DNA of 64,000 nucleotides from NCBI GenBank assembly GCA_958510875.1, contig OY294067.1, positions 100,794,010-100,858,009 on the forward strand, in the 5' to 3' direction. Each line of letters begins with the position of its first letter. The first letter of the stretch is position 1. The DNA comes from Endomychus coccineus (Eukaryota > Arthropoda > Insecta > Coleoptera > Endomychidae). The notes below the pieces were generated by a model. That model was not told the origin of the DNA. It worked only from the letters and a program-made list of their open reading frames with translations, and did not search any database. This document shows positions 44,812 to 55,264 of the stretch, in pieces. The translations under genes were made by a program, and so were the position numbers.

Positions 44812-45437
44812 ATGGAAAGTAATTGTCCAATTTTACTTTGTGGAAATGGAAAAGGCCGAAAACGACCAGTTCAAAAACATAAGTGGAAAAGGCTTAAATT
44901 GCAAATCCAAAGGTAAGTTTGGTTCAGTTTTTTGAAAGAATATGTTCAAATTATTACTGTTTTTAGCGTAAACCAAAAAGTTTACCTATTTACCCGACAT
45001 GCAGGCATGGCAATAAAACCTTCTCATGTAAAGGTCTAACAATGATGAATATCCAGCAATATCACAAACTAATTTACTCGTGCAGCAGTAAAATTGAACA
45101 AGATATCCTCATATTGAAATATTGTGAGGGTGTTCAGCCCAAAAGAAATTTTAAAAAGAGAAAATACATTTCAATTCGCTACTATGTTTCCAAAAAGGAT
45201 GGAACTAAAGTAAGGATTTTCAAATGCGCATTTCGAGGAATTACTTCGTTGAGCCCATTCGGAATAGAAAGGATGGCACGCAATATTTTTTTTTAAAGGA
45301 GAAATACCAAGAGGAAGAAGAGGGGGAGACAGAGTTAAGGAGAAAAATGACCAAATCAAACAGTCAATAAAATCTTTCATACAAAGCTTGGCATGCGCTG
45401 AATCACATTATAGACGTAGCCATACAACTAGTTTGTA
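44812..45437 (+). pseudogene. Two-exon gene fragment of an insect transposon-associated protein family
   Basis: Exon 1 (44812-44912) starts MESNCPILLCGNGKGRKRP and ends KWKRLKLQIQ plus AG|GTAAGT. The acceptor TTTACCCGACATGCAG (45004) restores the frame exactly: RHGNKTFSCKGLT, then YHKLIYSCSSKIEQDIL, ISIRYYVSKKDGTKVR, FKCAFRGITSLSP. A nine-T run at 45286-45294 causes a one-base shift. The frame then goes on KGEIPRGRRGGDRVKEKND and FIQSLACAESHYRRSHTT. I recall a widespread insect family with R-K-W-K-R-N...CKCKxxC..K.....YYV....KVRVCK..F...L.IS...G....RG.....ESHYCR, usually unannotated and transposon-linked. That placement is from memory. It is truncated where hammerhead-like copy 3 starts. Confidence 0.55.
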
Positions 45438-45444
45438 CCAAGTT

Positions 45445-45600
45445 CAGTTCAAGCCTCAAGCCTGCCGTGAAGATGCCACCTGTAATGGTTGGCGAAACGT
45501 CGGCATCAAATCGAGCTATCGTGACGCGGAATCCATCCGGAAGCCCAGATTTTTCAAGATTAGCTATCCGCGGAAGTCTACTATTCAAGATACTTTTCAA
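45445..45600 (+). ncRNA. Hammerhead-ribozyme-like motif, copy 3
   Basis: The order is TGCC (45463-45466), GTGAAGA (45467-45473, first core C changed to G), an extra T, a GCCACC...GGTTGGC hairpin, GAAA (45494-45497), CGTC (45498-45501) and GGCA (45502-45505). The helices are the same as in copy 1 at 22.17 kb. The downstream ~85 bases also align with copy 1 (e.g. ATTAGCTATCC near 45560 and 22255). The C-to-G change in the core should abolish catalysis if it is a hammerhead. Confidence 0.5.
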
Positions 45601-45734
45601 TTCGCTTAAGCTGATGATGTTGCTCAAAAGTTCAAACTAATAAATAAGATGTCTGAGTTTTTCATTCATGTTATTAACATGTGAATTCACTATCAATAGT
45701 CATTGAACATACAGTAGAATGATGATTGATTATG

Positions 45735-46345
45735 GTGGAAGTTAGTACTTGGCGAACTCATATCATCGATCTTCAAGCTAGCTGAGGTTTTTGCCAATAT
45801 ATGGTCGATCCAGGATTTTGTTTTTGTAGTTACTCTTGTAGGCTCATTTATGAGGCTTTGGTAGCCATATTCGTATGAAATTTCAAGGTATTCGATGCTG
45901 ATAGAATTATTGATCCCTAGAATATTTATGTTTAGATCCCCAATAACGAAGTTTAATTCCTTTTTTTTTGCTTGAGTAATTATCTAGATTATTAATGAAT
46001 TCTTTTAGATTTACAATATGAGGACGGTGAATTGCTACGACATTGATACGGATATTCAATTCCTTTTTTTCACAGTTAAGAATTTTTATATTACCCAACA
46101 TATCAATTGAAATTGTGCAAAGTAAAGTATGATATATTATAGACTACTATTATAGTAGTATAATACTCCATCATTTTGATTCAGACTGCCTTCATTGTAA
46201 TACGCGTTATAATCATTTTAGTATAAGAGGTCAAGGTTATAATTATTCCATGTCTTCGTTAGAATTATAATATCAAAATAATCATTTAAGCCTCAAATGA
46301 GTACTCTCAACTCATCGATATTTTTTTGAAATTCTTCTAATATCA
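45735..46345 (-). mobile_element. LINE endonuclease fragment (jockey/L2-like)
   Basis: The minus strand reads IIILTKTWN and YYNEGSLNQNDGV (46290-46150), then NIRINVVAIHRPHIVNLKEF and INNLDNYSSKKK. After a frame break it reads VIGDLNINILGI, SIEYLEISYEYGYQSLINEP, TRVTT and WIDHI. Order and signatures (LTETW, VVAIYRPP, GD(L/F)NINIL, TRVT, CIDHI) are the same as in the 39.8-42.7 kb LINE but clearly a different subfamily. No RT follows; the rest was lost. Confidence 0.75.
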
Positions 46346-47700
46346 TTATGGAACATTGGAATGTTTTCATACTTATGACGATTAGAGCAAATATTTTCAC
46401 AATTTTTGTAATTATGAATTATGAACATTTTAATTTTTATTTATGTAAGCTACAAATACATTTCATTATTCTATTAGATTTTGGTCTAGGAATCACTGGT
46501 CAGCATAGCCGGCTCATAATAAAATACCATATGTGGTTGCACGCCCTTTGGAAATTATACTGTAGTAAAATCTTCCAATTTAAGCTAGCATGTATGAGTC
46601 TGCAGCGCGCAGAACATGCTATTTTACTTTAATGATTAAGTTAACATTTTTAATCGAGTTTATTACGCTCTCAAATGAACTAGCTCTACTTACTTTACGC
46701 GTATCTAACATATTAATTGAGATATTTGCTAAAATCTGATTTTCGGTACTTATACGCAATACATGTTCATGAAGTTCCAGGGTTTAAGAATTGATATCAA
46801 TTTGGATATTTTACCAATCATGCAACTATGTTTAGATTTTAGAGACAATTCCGCACTTATAGGTGCAGAAAAATTGCACACGTTAATAAAGTTTTGTAAT
46901 GTATTCACCAGAGTATCTTTATAAGCATACAGTTTCGATGAATCAATTACATATATTGCGAATAGATAGTATCTATATCATTCCATAATTATTCAAAATC
47001 TTTTAAGAAAGATGATCAACAAATTTGAACATAGACTTTGGGAAAAAATCAAGTATTGATTGGAATAACTCTATTATATTTCGTCAGAAATGGGCAAAAA
47101 CGATGACCTACATTATTTTACATGTGAATTGCTGACTCATTGAAGTGGTTTTACGTAGAAAGTAATTCGAACTTGTTTATCAAAGTGGAAGAGTTAATTG
47201 AACAATAGTTCCGGTTTCGTTCTTCAGGAAAGAGTAATATAATGTTATGTTTGCAATTGAACAATGGATGACATCCTATTTTCGGGGAACACCAATAATT
47301 CCAACTCAATGGTTAGAATAAAAATACTGTCTCATATTCCAGAAATATCAATTGGTTTGGAGTCTGTCTCCTCTTCAAATACAGGTTGTACTATGAAACT
47401 TATTGAAGAAATTCTCCCAACTATGCAGCTAACTACAACGTGTACAATTCCGATTTATATTTTCCTACTGGGAAGGTAAACGAGACTTTCGAACCAATTG
47501 AGTTCAGTTTCGACTCTTTCACATGAGTGATGATATGTGATATGGAGTCAGTTTTATTTGTTTTTAGTTTGTCACTAAAGCTGTACCTATCAATTAATTT
47601 GTGATTGATAACTCGCATTTTGATATGAAGGATGGGCACTGCTTCAGGAATAGTCTCTGTTAACAGAAATAAGGTGATTCAAGCCCACACATGGGAAAGT
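46346..47700. other. No supportable feature
   Basis: AT-rich DNA. Short open frames only; one begins with MDDILFSG (47264) but lacks any further RT-like context. Confidence 0.3.
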
Positions 47701-47760
47701 GTTGGCTTTGACATCTAGAAGCCGATGTCACTGACGCGAGGGCTGGGGCGCTGGCGCGGG

Positions 47761-47762
<2 letters not shown>

Positions 47763-47803
<41 letters not shown>
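47763..47803. repeat. (TA)n at the 3' end of SINE copy B
   Basis: About 20 TA units. On the minus strand they directly follow the SINE body end AAACTTGTTT. The left flank (47720-47762) is an unusually G+C-rich patch. Confidence 0.95.
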
Positions 47804-47807
<4 letters not shown>

Positions 47808-48017
47808 AAGTTTAAAGTTTCTTTGCCTAATTGGCCACTATCGTGTATGTAACTTAAGAGATATAGAATTAAATTTTCTGAATTATGAAGATAACTTAGA
47901 TAATTTAACATAGGATTATAAAGATGAATAAACGTAAAAGATTGAACCATAGGCGGGATTCGAACCCACATTTCTGGATTTCTAGTCCAGGGTGTTTACC
48001 AATTACACCACTTCGGT
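47804..48017 (-). repeat. tRNA-derived SINE, copy B (full length)
   Basis: Minus strand: a 72-base tRNA-like head (48017-47946), a ~145-base body, and a (TA)n tail. The body is identical by eye to copy C at 48277-48423 and clearly homologous to copy A at 1.3-1.5 kb. A and B boxes are intact (TGGTGTAATTGG and GGTTCGAATCC), so Pol III transcription is possible in principle. This copy defines the family structure. Confidence 0.85.
47946..48017 (-). tRNA. tRNA-like SINE head, anticodon position AGA, class I variable loop
   Basis: The cloverleaf by hand: acceptor ACCGAAG/CTATGGT (one mismatch, one G-U); D stem GTGT/ACAC; anticodon stem CTGGA/TCCAG with loop CTAGAAA; four-base variable loop AAAT; T stem GTGGG/CCCGC (one G-U) with loop TTCGAAT. 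Total 72 bases. The anticodon AGA would be Ser, but Ser tRNAs have a long variable arm, so this is a tRNA-derived head or pseudogene and not a working tRNA. Fusion to the SINE body supports that. Confidence 0.6.
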
Positions 48018-48276
48018 CCTATCAGATTTTTATATTTTTGTAAATATAAACCTCTGAAAGGATAGTAGATCATTGATGAACACAATGCGATTCGATGCCC
48101 TACCATAGATCAACTATTCACGCACATTCATCTAAAGTTCAGTCGTTTTTTGAAGTAAGGATTGTAGGTTAGTACTGCTATGGTTGGCAGTTACTTGACA
48201 GTTCTTATTCAAATGACAGCATCCTGGTTCTTATATATTTCAATAGAACTGACTGAGAATTGTTCTGGTTAATTAT

Positions 48277-48419
48277 AAACAAGTTTAAAGTTTCTTTGCC
48301 TAATTGGCCACTATCGTGTATGTAACTTAAGAGATATAGAATTAAATTTTCTGAATTATGAAGATAACTTAGATAATTTAACATAGGATTATAAAGATGA
48401 ATAAACGTAAAAGATTGAA

Positions 48420-48423
<4 letters not shown>
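48277..48423 (-). repeat. SINE copy C (body only)
   Basis: 147 bases identical by eye to the body of copy B, same orientation, about 330 bases away. On the minus strand it lacks the tRNA head and is preceded directly by (TA)n. The break is at TATGGTTC, where the head of copy B ends. Confidence 0.9.

Positions 48424-48472
<49 letters not shown>
48423..48472. repeat. (TA)n next to SINE copy C
   Basis: About 25 TA units replacing the tRNA head of SINE copy C. GAATTGAATTGAATCTCGAAATTGA-type short repeats follow at 48488-48530. Confidence 0.95.
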
Positions 48473-48476
<4 letters not shown>

Positions 48477-48824
48477 GTATATACAGAAAATTGAATTGAA
48501 TTGAATCTCGAAATTGAAATTGAAATTGAATCTCGAAAACAAAGCCTTCTGCGACATATGTTTATTGAACTTTTCTTCTGAAAAACACTTGTTCTATCTC
48601 ATGTTGCAGTTTGGCTACAAAAAACTGACTCACCCTGTATATGATTTATAACCAATATCTCAAAACCAAGCAATCCATCAAAAAAAGTTCCAATCAAAAG
48701 TTGTAGGAAATAAGAATTGCCACAAAAAATCATCTATAACATTTTTTTATTTTCCGCGCGGTTTCCGCGTAAAATGCGTTAAGCCGCGTTTTATATTATA
48801 TATTTCATGTTTCCTCGCTATGTT

Positions 48825-49370
48825 ACCCAAAAAACGTTATTATCTCGAAAATTAAGCTTTATCATGAAAACCTAGAAAATGACATTCATTCTTATACTTA
48901 GTTATATGTATCACAGAGCTATTACATTTCTTCTTTGAGGCCTATTGTGAAATTAACAATTAATTGCGAAATTAACGATTAATTGCGAAAAACAGCCCAA
49001 ATACGATTTTCCGATTTTCCGTGGAAAATCTGACTTTTCCAATGACGTTCGATTTGGAAGAAAATAAAAGTTGTTCAAAATGTATTTTCCTTCTAAACGA
49101 ACGTTATTAGAAAAGTCAGATTTTCCACGGAAAATCAGAAAATCGTATATATTTTTCGGAATTAGTCGTTAATTTGGCAGGCAGTAAGCCTAAAAGAAAA
49201 AATTTAATAGCTCTTTGATATATTCAGGGATATAACTAAGTATGAAAAGAGAAAATTGTGGAAAATTCTTGGAAAATCATGGAATTTTCACTTCAATATC
49301 AGCGTCAAACGTGTCATTTTCTAAGTTTCAAAGAAAATGCTTAATTTTCGAGATAACTAAACGCAACAAA
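48825..49370. mobile_element. Foldback/inverted-repeat element (~540 bp)
   Basis: The centre is an almost perfect hairpin. AATACGATTTTCCGATTTTC and CGTGGAAAATCTGACTTTTC on the left (about 48996-49040) match the complement of 49100-49152. Pairing continues outward with lower identity: AGGCCTATTG...AAATTAAC against the complement of 49150-49195, ACTTAGTTATAT, and TATCTCGAAAATTAAGC with AGAAAATGACA near both ends. No coding sequence. Termini are not sharply defined. Confidence 0.7.
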
Positions 49371-49610
49371 GTATTTGTTAGTAAATTACATCTAAAGGGC
49401 ATAATGTTGCGCAAATGTCGGAATAACAGAGAGATACAAAAAATAGCAAATTGTACATAAAATTGTTTTTCTACTACATCGGAATATGTCCACTAAACGA
49501 TCGTGAATTGAATGATCAACAGTTACATTTTGCACAGAATATAATATTACATAGCGGACCTAACACGATATGATTTATACAATAAGGTGTTCTATCTCAG
49601 ACGAGCCATC
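49371..49610. other. No supportable feature
   Basis: Short AT-rich segment between the foldback and the DUF4817 fragment; the phrase TGTTCTATCTCA occurs at about 48590 and 49592. Confidence 0.3.
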
Positions 49611-50560
49611 CCGTATATTTCTTATCCTACAGTGAGTGGAAAAATCTCCCGAAACACGTCGAATGATTTTGTTTGGGGGCATCTTTTGAGGTATATTTGA
49701 GGCTTGAACGAGCAACCCCCTAATAGGAGGCGCTTCGACCCCTCAAAATTGAATAGGGGAGAGGGGTTGAGTGATACGTCATTTGAAAGGTCTTGGAAGC
49801 CTCTTTACAACGGTGTATGAAAAACGTAAATTTGATGAACGGTTTTTCCCAAAAATTAATTTTGTTGCTCGAATGGGCCACCTTAAATATTTTGGTTATT
49901 TGTACAATGTACAAGCTCATTTTTACTAAGCCTTTTTTACAAACTTAAACAATCTTCAAAAAATAACATTCGTAAAAAAATTGAATTGTGTTGTCATGCT
50001 TACAATGAAAAAAATTAAATCTGCGTGTTTAAATCAAATGCTCAAATTGTCCTCCATTGACTTCCATACAATAATACATTCTCTCGAACTAATAAATAAA
50101 AAAACAGCAAAACATTTCCTTATGTTCCCTTCATTTTTTGTTCTTAGAAGGTGTTTATCTGGTTTTAACGTTTCTTCGATCATTTCATAATTTTAATCAA
50201 TCTGTTGAGTTACTACTTTGCTGATTTGTTTGAAATTTCAAAAAATATGGTGTATACATTGCGAGAACGTGTTGCGCTGGTTAGCCTTTATTACCAAAAT
50301 CAAAATTATGCCCGAGCGGCTGCAAGGATATTTAACGAAAACCATCCTGAACGTAGCGTTCGCCATAAGTACGTAATTGAATTGATTTCAAAATTTGTGG
50401 AGACGGGTTCAGTAATGGATAAAAAAATGGCACCCATTGGAATTGTTATTTGTGTAAAAAAAATAAGTATACAGCTCGCACAAAATGGGTATTTTGCACT
50501 GGTATGTCATACTGTCATATTCATGCACAATTTACCTCATTTTGTGCTTATTGCATAATA
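49611..50560 (+). mobile_element. DUF4817-type Tc1/mariner-group element, 5' part
   Basis: A long non-coding leader (49.61-50.24 kb) is followed on the + strand by MVYTLRERVALVSLYYQNQ, NYARAAARIFNENHPERSV, RHKYVIELISKFVETGSV. This matches the N-terminal DUF4817 helix-turn-helix (YS-x-x-ERV-x-(I/L)V-x-LY...N...AAR.FNE.HP.R.V.HKYV..L..KF.ETGSV). After MDKK the frame loses similarity and ends at 50558. The catalytic DDE domain is absent. The start at 50247 fits the usual short N-terminus of the family. Confidence 0.7.
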
Positions 50561-51925
50561 AACTAATAAGCATCATGAACTCTAAGGCTCACAGATTTCA
50601 GCCTTTACCATTCGTGATAGTTCGTTATACTATTTTCGCCACAATAAAATTTTTCTGATATTTTGTTCAGATGTCATCGCTTTAATTTTCATTCCTCCAG
50701 GTACACTCGTATAGTTGATTTTATTATATGAACATATAATTGAATTGCTACGAATAGGCAGAACTAGACCAATATTACTAATTTTTTTTGCCAACTTGAA
50801 ATCAAGATCTATTCCGATTACCACATCATCGTGTAGATAATGAAAATGATCACTGGTCAATTATGGTCTGAACTTGATAGGATACACTTCTACTATCAGC
50901 TGACAATGATCTCAAAATTTAATTTTTAAACATTTTTACTTTACATGTACCACAGGCGTTATAGTATCGAAATCAAACTCTAGAGTCTGTACTTTCAATG
51001 TTAGAAATTTTCTCTGGAGATGTTTGTTCACACCTCTATAGTTACAGGTGGTTTTGAATTAACCTCTTCGTAGCAGTTCAAAACTGTTTTTGATATACTA
51101 ATAAGTGACTCTTGTGAAAATGTCTACGCAGAGACACCTAGCGCTGAATACCTTGGACTATCACCTCTATTCCATCTTCAGATCAGATTTCTGTTCTTCA
51201 GTCATCATCTGAATAGTTGCTTACGTCCCTATTCAGCAGATGGCGCAACCCAACACTCCAGTAATTTATTTTCACGATCGATTATATCGATATATCAATA
51301 CTTAGATATAATTCGAATACGCCATTCTAGAATCCCGAACAACTGATCAATATGGTTACCCCCACATATTGACACCTGTGGAAGATTAGCCCCCGTTGAA
51401 CATAATTTTTATGCTACATAAATTTCAAGTTTTGTTAATTATAAACTTGTACTTAAAAATTTTACTAGGTTTCAGGTGGACCTTGTAATACAAAATTGTA
51501 AAAACCTTCTAAGAAACCCGTAATTGTCTCAACCTAACCAATCTTTGAGTCTGAATCTGAACTTTGAAGGGAACATGGCCGATATTTTACATAACCTAGA
51601 CCTAGACTATACAAATTCAGACGGTGTGATATTTGAATAAAGTAAACAAATTAGAGATCTATCCACGTATTTTGGATGCGAATAGCTTCTGAACTAACAG
51701 AAACAGAAGGAACACAAGTGTGTCATGGTATGTCTGATAAGTTTTGATATTTCATCTATTACATTCAGCTACGTACCCGCGTCTACGAAAGCACGTAACA
51801 ACTATTAGATATAATGAAGGCGGCTATGTACGATTATTTAATCCCTACATATTCTAGATCAGGTATATTTACAATGATGATTCCCGGAAACTTTTTTAAC
51901 CATTTGCGTTTAATATAACAACATC
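50561..51925. other. No supportable feature
   Basis: AT-rich DNA. A 76-codon minus-strand frame at 50630-50860 shows no motif I can name. Confidence 0.3.
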
Positions 51926-51930
51926 AAAAT

Positions 51931-52244
51931 AGGGCCGTCGAGAGATAATCGGGGTCCGGGAGTAGTAATCTAAGGGCCCCATGAAAAATTGTATTAACTC
52001 TTATAATGCGTATGATACATTATTTAGAAGTACGTCTTTCTTGCTTTGGCTGATGCAAATTAATGAATTCATGATTTCTTCGAAATTCAATTTTTTTGTC
52101 CAATTGTGGCTAGACTTGACACTGTAGTTTGAGTGGAGCAGGATCGATGGAATTTTTTTTTTCTTACCGAAACACTCGACACAGGCCTCCTCAAAAACTT
52201 CGGGCCATGAGGTAAGTCACCCCCGACCCCCCTCTCGACAGTCT
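51931..52244. mobile_element. TIR-bearing MITE (~310 bp, hAT-like ends)
   Basis: Left end AGGGCCGTCGAGAG followed by ATAATCGGGGTCCGGG. The complement of the right end reads AGACTGTCGAGAGGGGGG then TCGGGGGTGAC. Purine-rich G runs are shared in the next 20 bases. No coding sequence. Ends of the type (C)AGGG-x-CGTCGAG suggest hAT, but no 8-bp target duplication could be seen, so class is tentative. Confidence 0.45.
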
Positions 52245-52341
52245 TGAATCCAAATATTGAATAAAATTATAATCAGGATAATATCAAACTCGTCGTTCGC
52301 TCGAATAATGTCAATAATAAGTCAAATTATACTCCTATTTA

Positions 52342-52474
<133 letters not shown>

Positions 52475-52734
52475 CCTAGAGCTCACGAATATTTTACAAA
52501 TAAACAACGACCTGTTGCATCAACGCGGTTGCCACTTTTGCGTCTAGACCAAATGTACTTGATTTGTATCATTGAATACTAGATGGCAGCATCATAAAGA
52601 TCTGGATGTATTCACGTGACCGGGATTCCTCTACTCACTCTTAATTTCCTGATAATATTCGTATGTAATTTGATTTCGAGTGATATCGGGTAGAAACATT
52701 TAACAATTTAAAATATTTGCTGTGTTTACTTCGT

Positions 52735-52900
52735 AGGAATGCATAGTGAATTACAAACACTTGAACAGTGACACGTGTGACTATTAGTCACAGGCAGCTG
52801 CTTTCCTCTTCTCATGAGCTCTTCAATGGAACGAAGCAGATGTGTAGTTGCAGATTCACCATCTCCGACAGTGATATAGCTACCAATTTACAAAAGTGTT
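52735..52900. repeat. Dispersed repeat, member 1
   Basis: CTCATGAGCTCTTCAATGGAACGAAG at about 52818 and ATAGTGAATTACAAACAC at about 52744 have counterparts at 61.52 kb (CTCATGAGATCGTCAGTGGA, then ATAGTGAATTACACACAC at 61763). A weaker counterpart lies at 62.41 kb. It lies just past the 3' end of the Penelope-like element. Class unknown. Confidence 0.4.
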
Positions 52901-52949
52901 CACGCTATCGATATAAATAGGAAATAATCAGCCTTATCTACTAAAAATA

Positions 52950-54225
52950 CTGTGAAAATACTGAGGACCTTTCGGCAAACAAGTGGTCATCATCAGAATA
53001 AACCGAGTAGTTATCATCAAAGTAAACTTTACTCTGCTCTTACGGAACTTGCCTTCTACAGCGCTCATACTCTTTCACACGTGTAGCTACTGTACGCCCT
53101 GTTTCACCAATGTAGACTTTACAGCAAGAACAGGTGAGTTTGGAAATTCGATATTTTCGATACCTATATGGAAGAACAGGTTGATTTGATGTTTGAATAT
53201 TGTAATGAGAGGAATTATTTGATAATGAAACAGATGGAAGGTGTTTTAATTTTGATTTTGAGGATTGGGGTTGGAATAAGTTAATAGCTCTGTGGACCAA
53301 GGAGCGTATGATAGATTGCTTTTGGGCAGGATGGTGATGAGGGAAGCCATTGAGGTATCTATCGGTGTGAGTGGATTTCGATGCACCGAAAGACCCATAG
53401 TATCATCAGCCTTTCCACTAACTAATACATCTAGGAACAGGATTAAGCCTTCCGATTCAACTTCCATGGTGAAACGGATATTGTGATGTAATTACTTCAA
53501 ATGATGAGTTCAATGAATATATTATCCATCACCAGAGAAAGTGGAGAACGCATGGCAGCTCCCGAGAACTTCTCGTAAGACTTGCCATGGTACAAAAAAT
53601 ATGTAGAAGATTAAGAGAAATCAATTAACAGTTGAGAAAATATGGATAAGGTGTCTGAAATAGGAATATTGGTGAAGAATGATTTGACGTCGAAGCTGAC
53701 GAGCAAATCGCCTTATTCAATTTCAGGATTTGGAGTTTTTCAACGAACTAAAATGAATTCAGGATAAAACTGTTGGAATTACCTATGAGAGCTTCGAGAA
53801 TAGAGCTGGGGGTTATCGAATTTTAGGCATACCATATTATCGTGGACATAAATAATCTCTCATATGATCGAGGACAGAATGACCGATGATTTGTGGAATT
53901 GAACGTTCCATAGAGGGGAAAGGGTCTTTTTGGTACGAGTTTATAATAATTGGTTTGGAAATGTTGCAAGATTCTATTATGATAATCTGAACGCTTCATG
54001 ACAACAGTGGAGTTTTCTTTATCAGCTTCTTAAATAGCTAAATCATTATTTGATTTGAGGGAATCGAGGGCTTGGATTAAGGGCTTAGGGCAATTTGAAT
54101 CAGAAATGAAAAAGAAATTTTGAAGTTTCGGAACGAGTTTCATCTGCTGTGGGATTGGGAACTTCTTGTGGGGATGCGTCTACAGCAGAAACAATGGAAA
54201 ATAATTTTTTTCGATCATTCAGCAA
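52950..54225 (-). mobile_element. Penelope-like element with GIY-YIG endonuclease domain
   Basis: Minus-strand blocks in order, with many frame breaks. AIQEADKENSTVVMKRSDYH-like text (about 54010-53960) and YHNRILQHFQ match the start of Penelope RT. FLDVLVSGKADDTMG (53440-53395), then HTDRYLNG-like text and RSLVHRAINLF (53300) match the block after the RT catalytic site. In 53246-53040 the endonuclease reads KLTCSCCKVYIGETGRTVATRVKEYERC. CKVYIGETGR is the GIY-YIG core with its Arg. The RT catalytic box itself is not readable. The 3' end carries CTGATGATGACC...GCCGAAAGGTCC (52990-52955), a decayed hammerhead-like motif. Confidence 0.85.
53040..53246 (-). pseudogene. GIY-YIG endonuclease domain of the Penelope-like element
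   Basis: The frame reads YRKYRISKLTCSCCKVYIG then ETGRTVATRVKEYERCRR. Cys residues flank the first beta strand (C-x-C), YIGETGR carries the family YIG and catalytic Arg, and VKEYERC corresponds to xxEHxxx with His replaced by Tyr. It is the best-preserved part of the element. GIY-YIG domains at the C-terminus are characteristic of Penelope-like elements of arthropods. Confidence 0.85.
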
Positions 54226-55260
54226 CAAAAGTCCAGAAAATACGGAATCCTACGTGTATAAGAACGGATCAAATTATGCTAAATATTCTATCTTCTTAAA
54301 AACCGACATTTAATAGATACTATTTTTCAACCAGATTATTAGCCATTTCAAAGAGGGAAAGTAGATGAAAAATTCAAGATACATTTTGAAGTAGTAGCTA
54401 AAATTATTTTACTCGAAAATAAATAAATTTGTTTTGTTTAGGTGATTTACGCACTGGTTGATTGTTGGCAGTCATTATCATTTGATAAAGCGCAGCTGTA
54501 CCTTTTTATTATGTAAAAAAATGTTCACTGTAATACGTTCCAGGATACCCTAACAGAAGAAAATTTAAGGAGAAATGCATAGGTTGCCATAGCAACGTTA
54601 AGAAATGCTCCCATTTTATTGGTTAACTATGTTGGCGTGAAATTTCTTCGTTATTGTAGTTATTAATTTCCTACAGAATTAATTTCATTTAATCTTCGGA
54701 AAATGTTCTGATGAAATTTTCATGGTTCACTGTAGAGGAAGAAAGCTCACAATATGGAAAAATGGATGAAAGGTGATCATTGATTTCAATTAATTAATTT
54801 AATTAAATGTTCATAAAGAGTAGAAAAATTCCGGAAATTTGTATTCTACTATTACATTCTACATTCGCCATAATACATTCTCTATTGATTTATGTATGTA
54901 CTTGAAAATAATTGTTTGCGGTTATAGTCTTTGAGTCAATGTTACAGGTTTCCTAAAATTATTGAAGATATGAGAATTCGTGAGAGAATCATTTTGGTAC
55001 CAACGGACGTGTGCCATGATTGCTTACGATCCAAACCCATACAGAATTTACGAATGGAAAATAATTAAATTAATAAAATAAAAAGCAGTAATTACGTCGT
55101 TTCAAAGGTATTTCGTGGTTTTGCAAAACATTTTAATATGATCTTTACTCGTTGCCCAGATGCATTGTCAGTGAATAATTTACTGTCATAATTTTGATTC
55201 AGATATAACTTGATGAAATTATCAAATAAGTCAAAATAGCCTGAACAAATTTTTAACATA
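54226..55260. other. No supportable feature
   Basis: AT-rich DNA without recognisable motifs. Confidence 0.3.
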
Positions 55261-55264
55261 TAGT

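Noticed and set aside
47264..47479. Frame starting MDDILFSG, reminiscent of an RT YVDD box
   Set aside because: Tyr-Val is absent and no other RT block lies in any frame nearby.
47946..48017. Functional tRNA-Ser gene
   Set aside because: Short variable loop, acceptor mismatch and fusion to a repeated SINE body argue for a tRNA-derived head.
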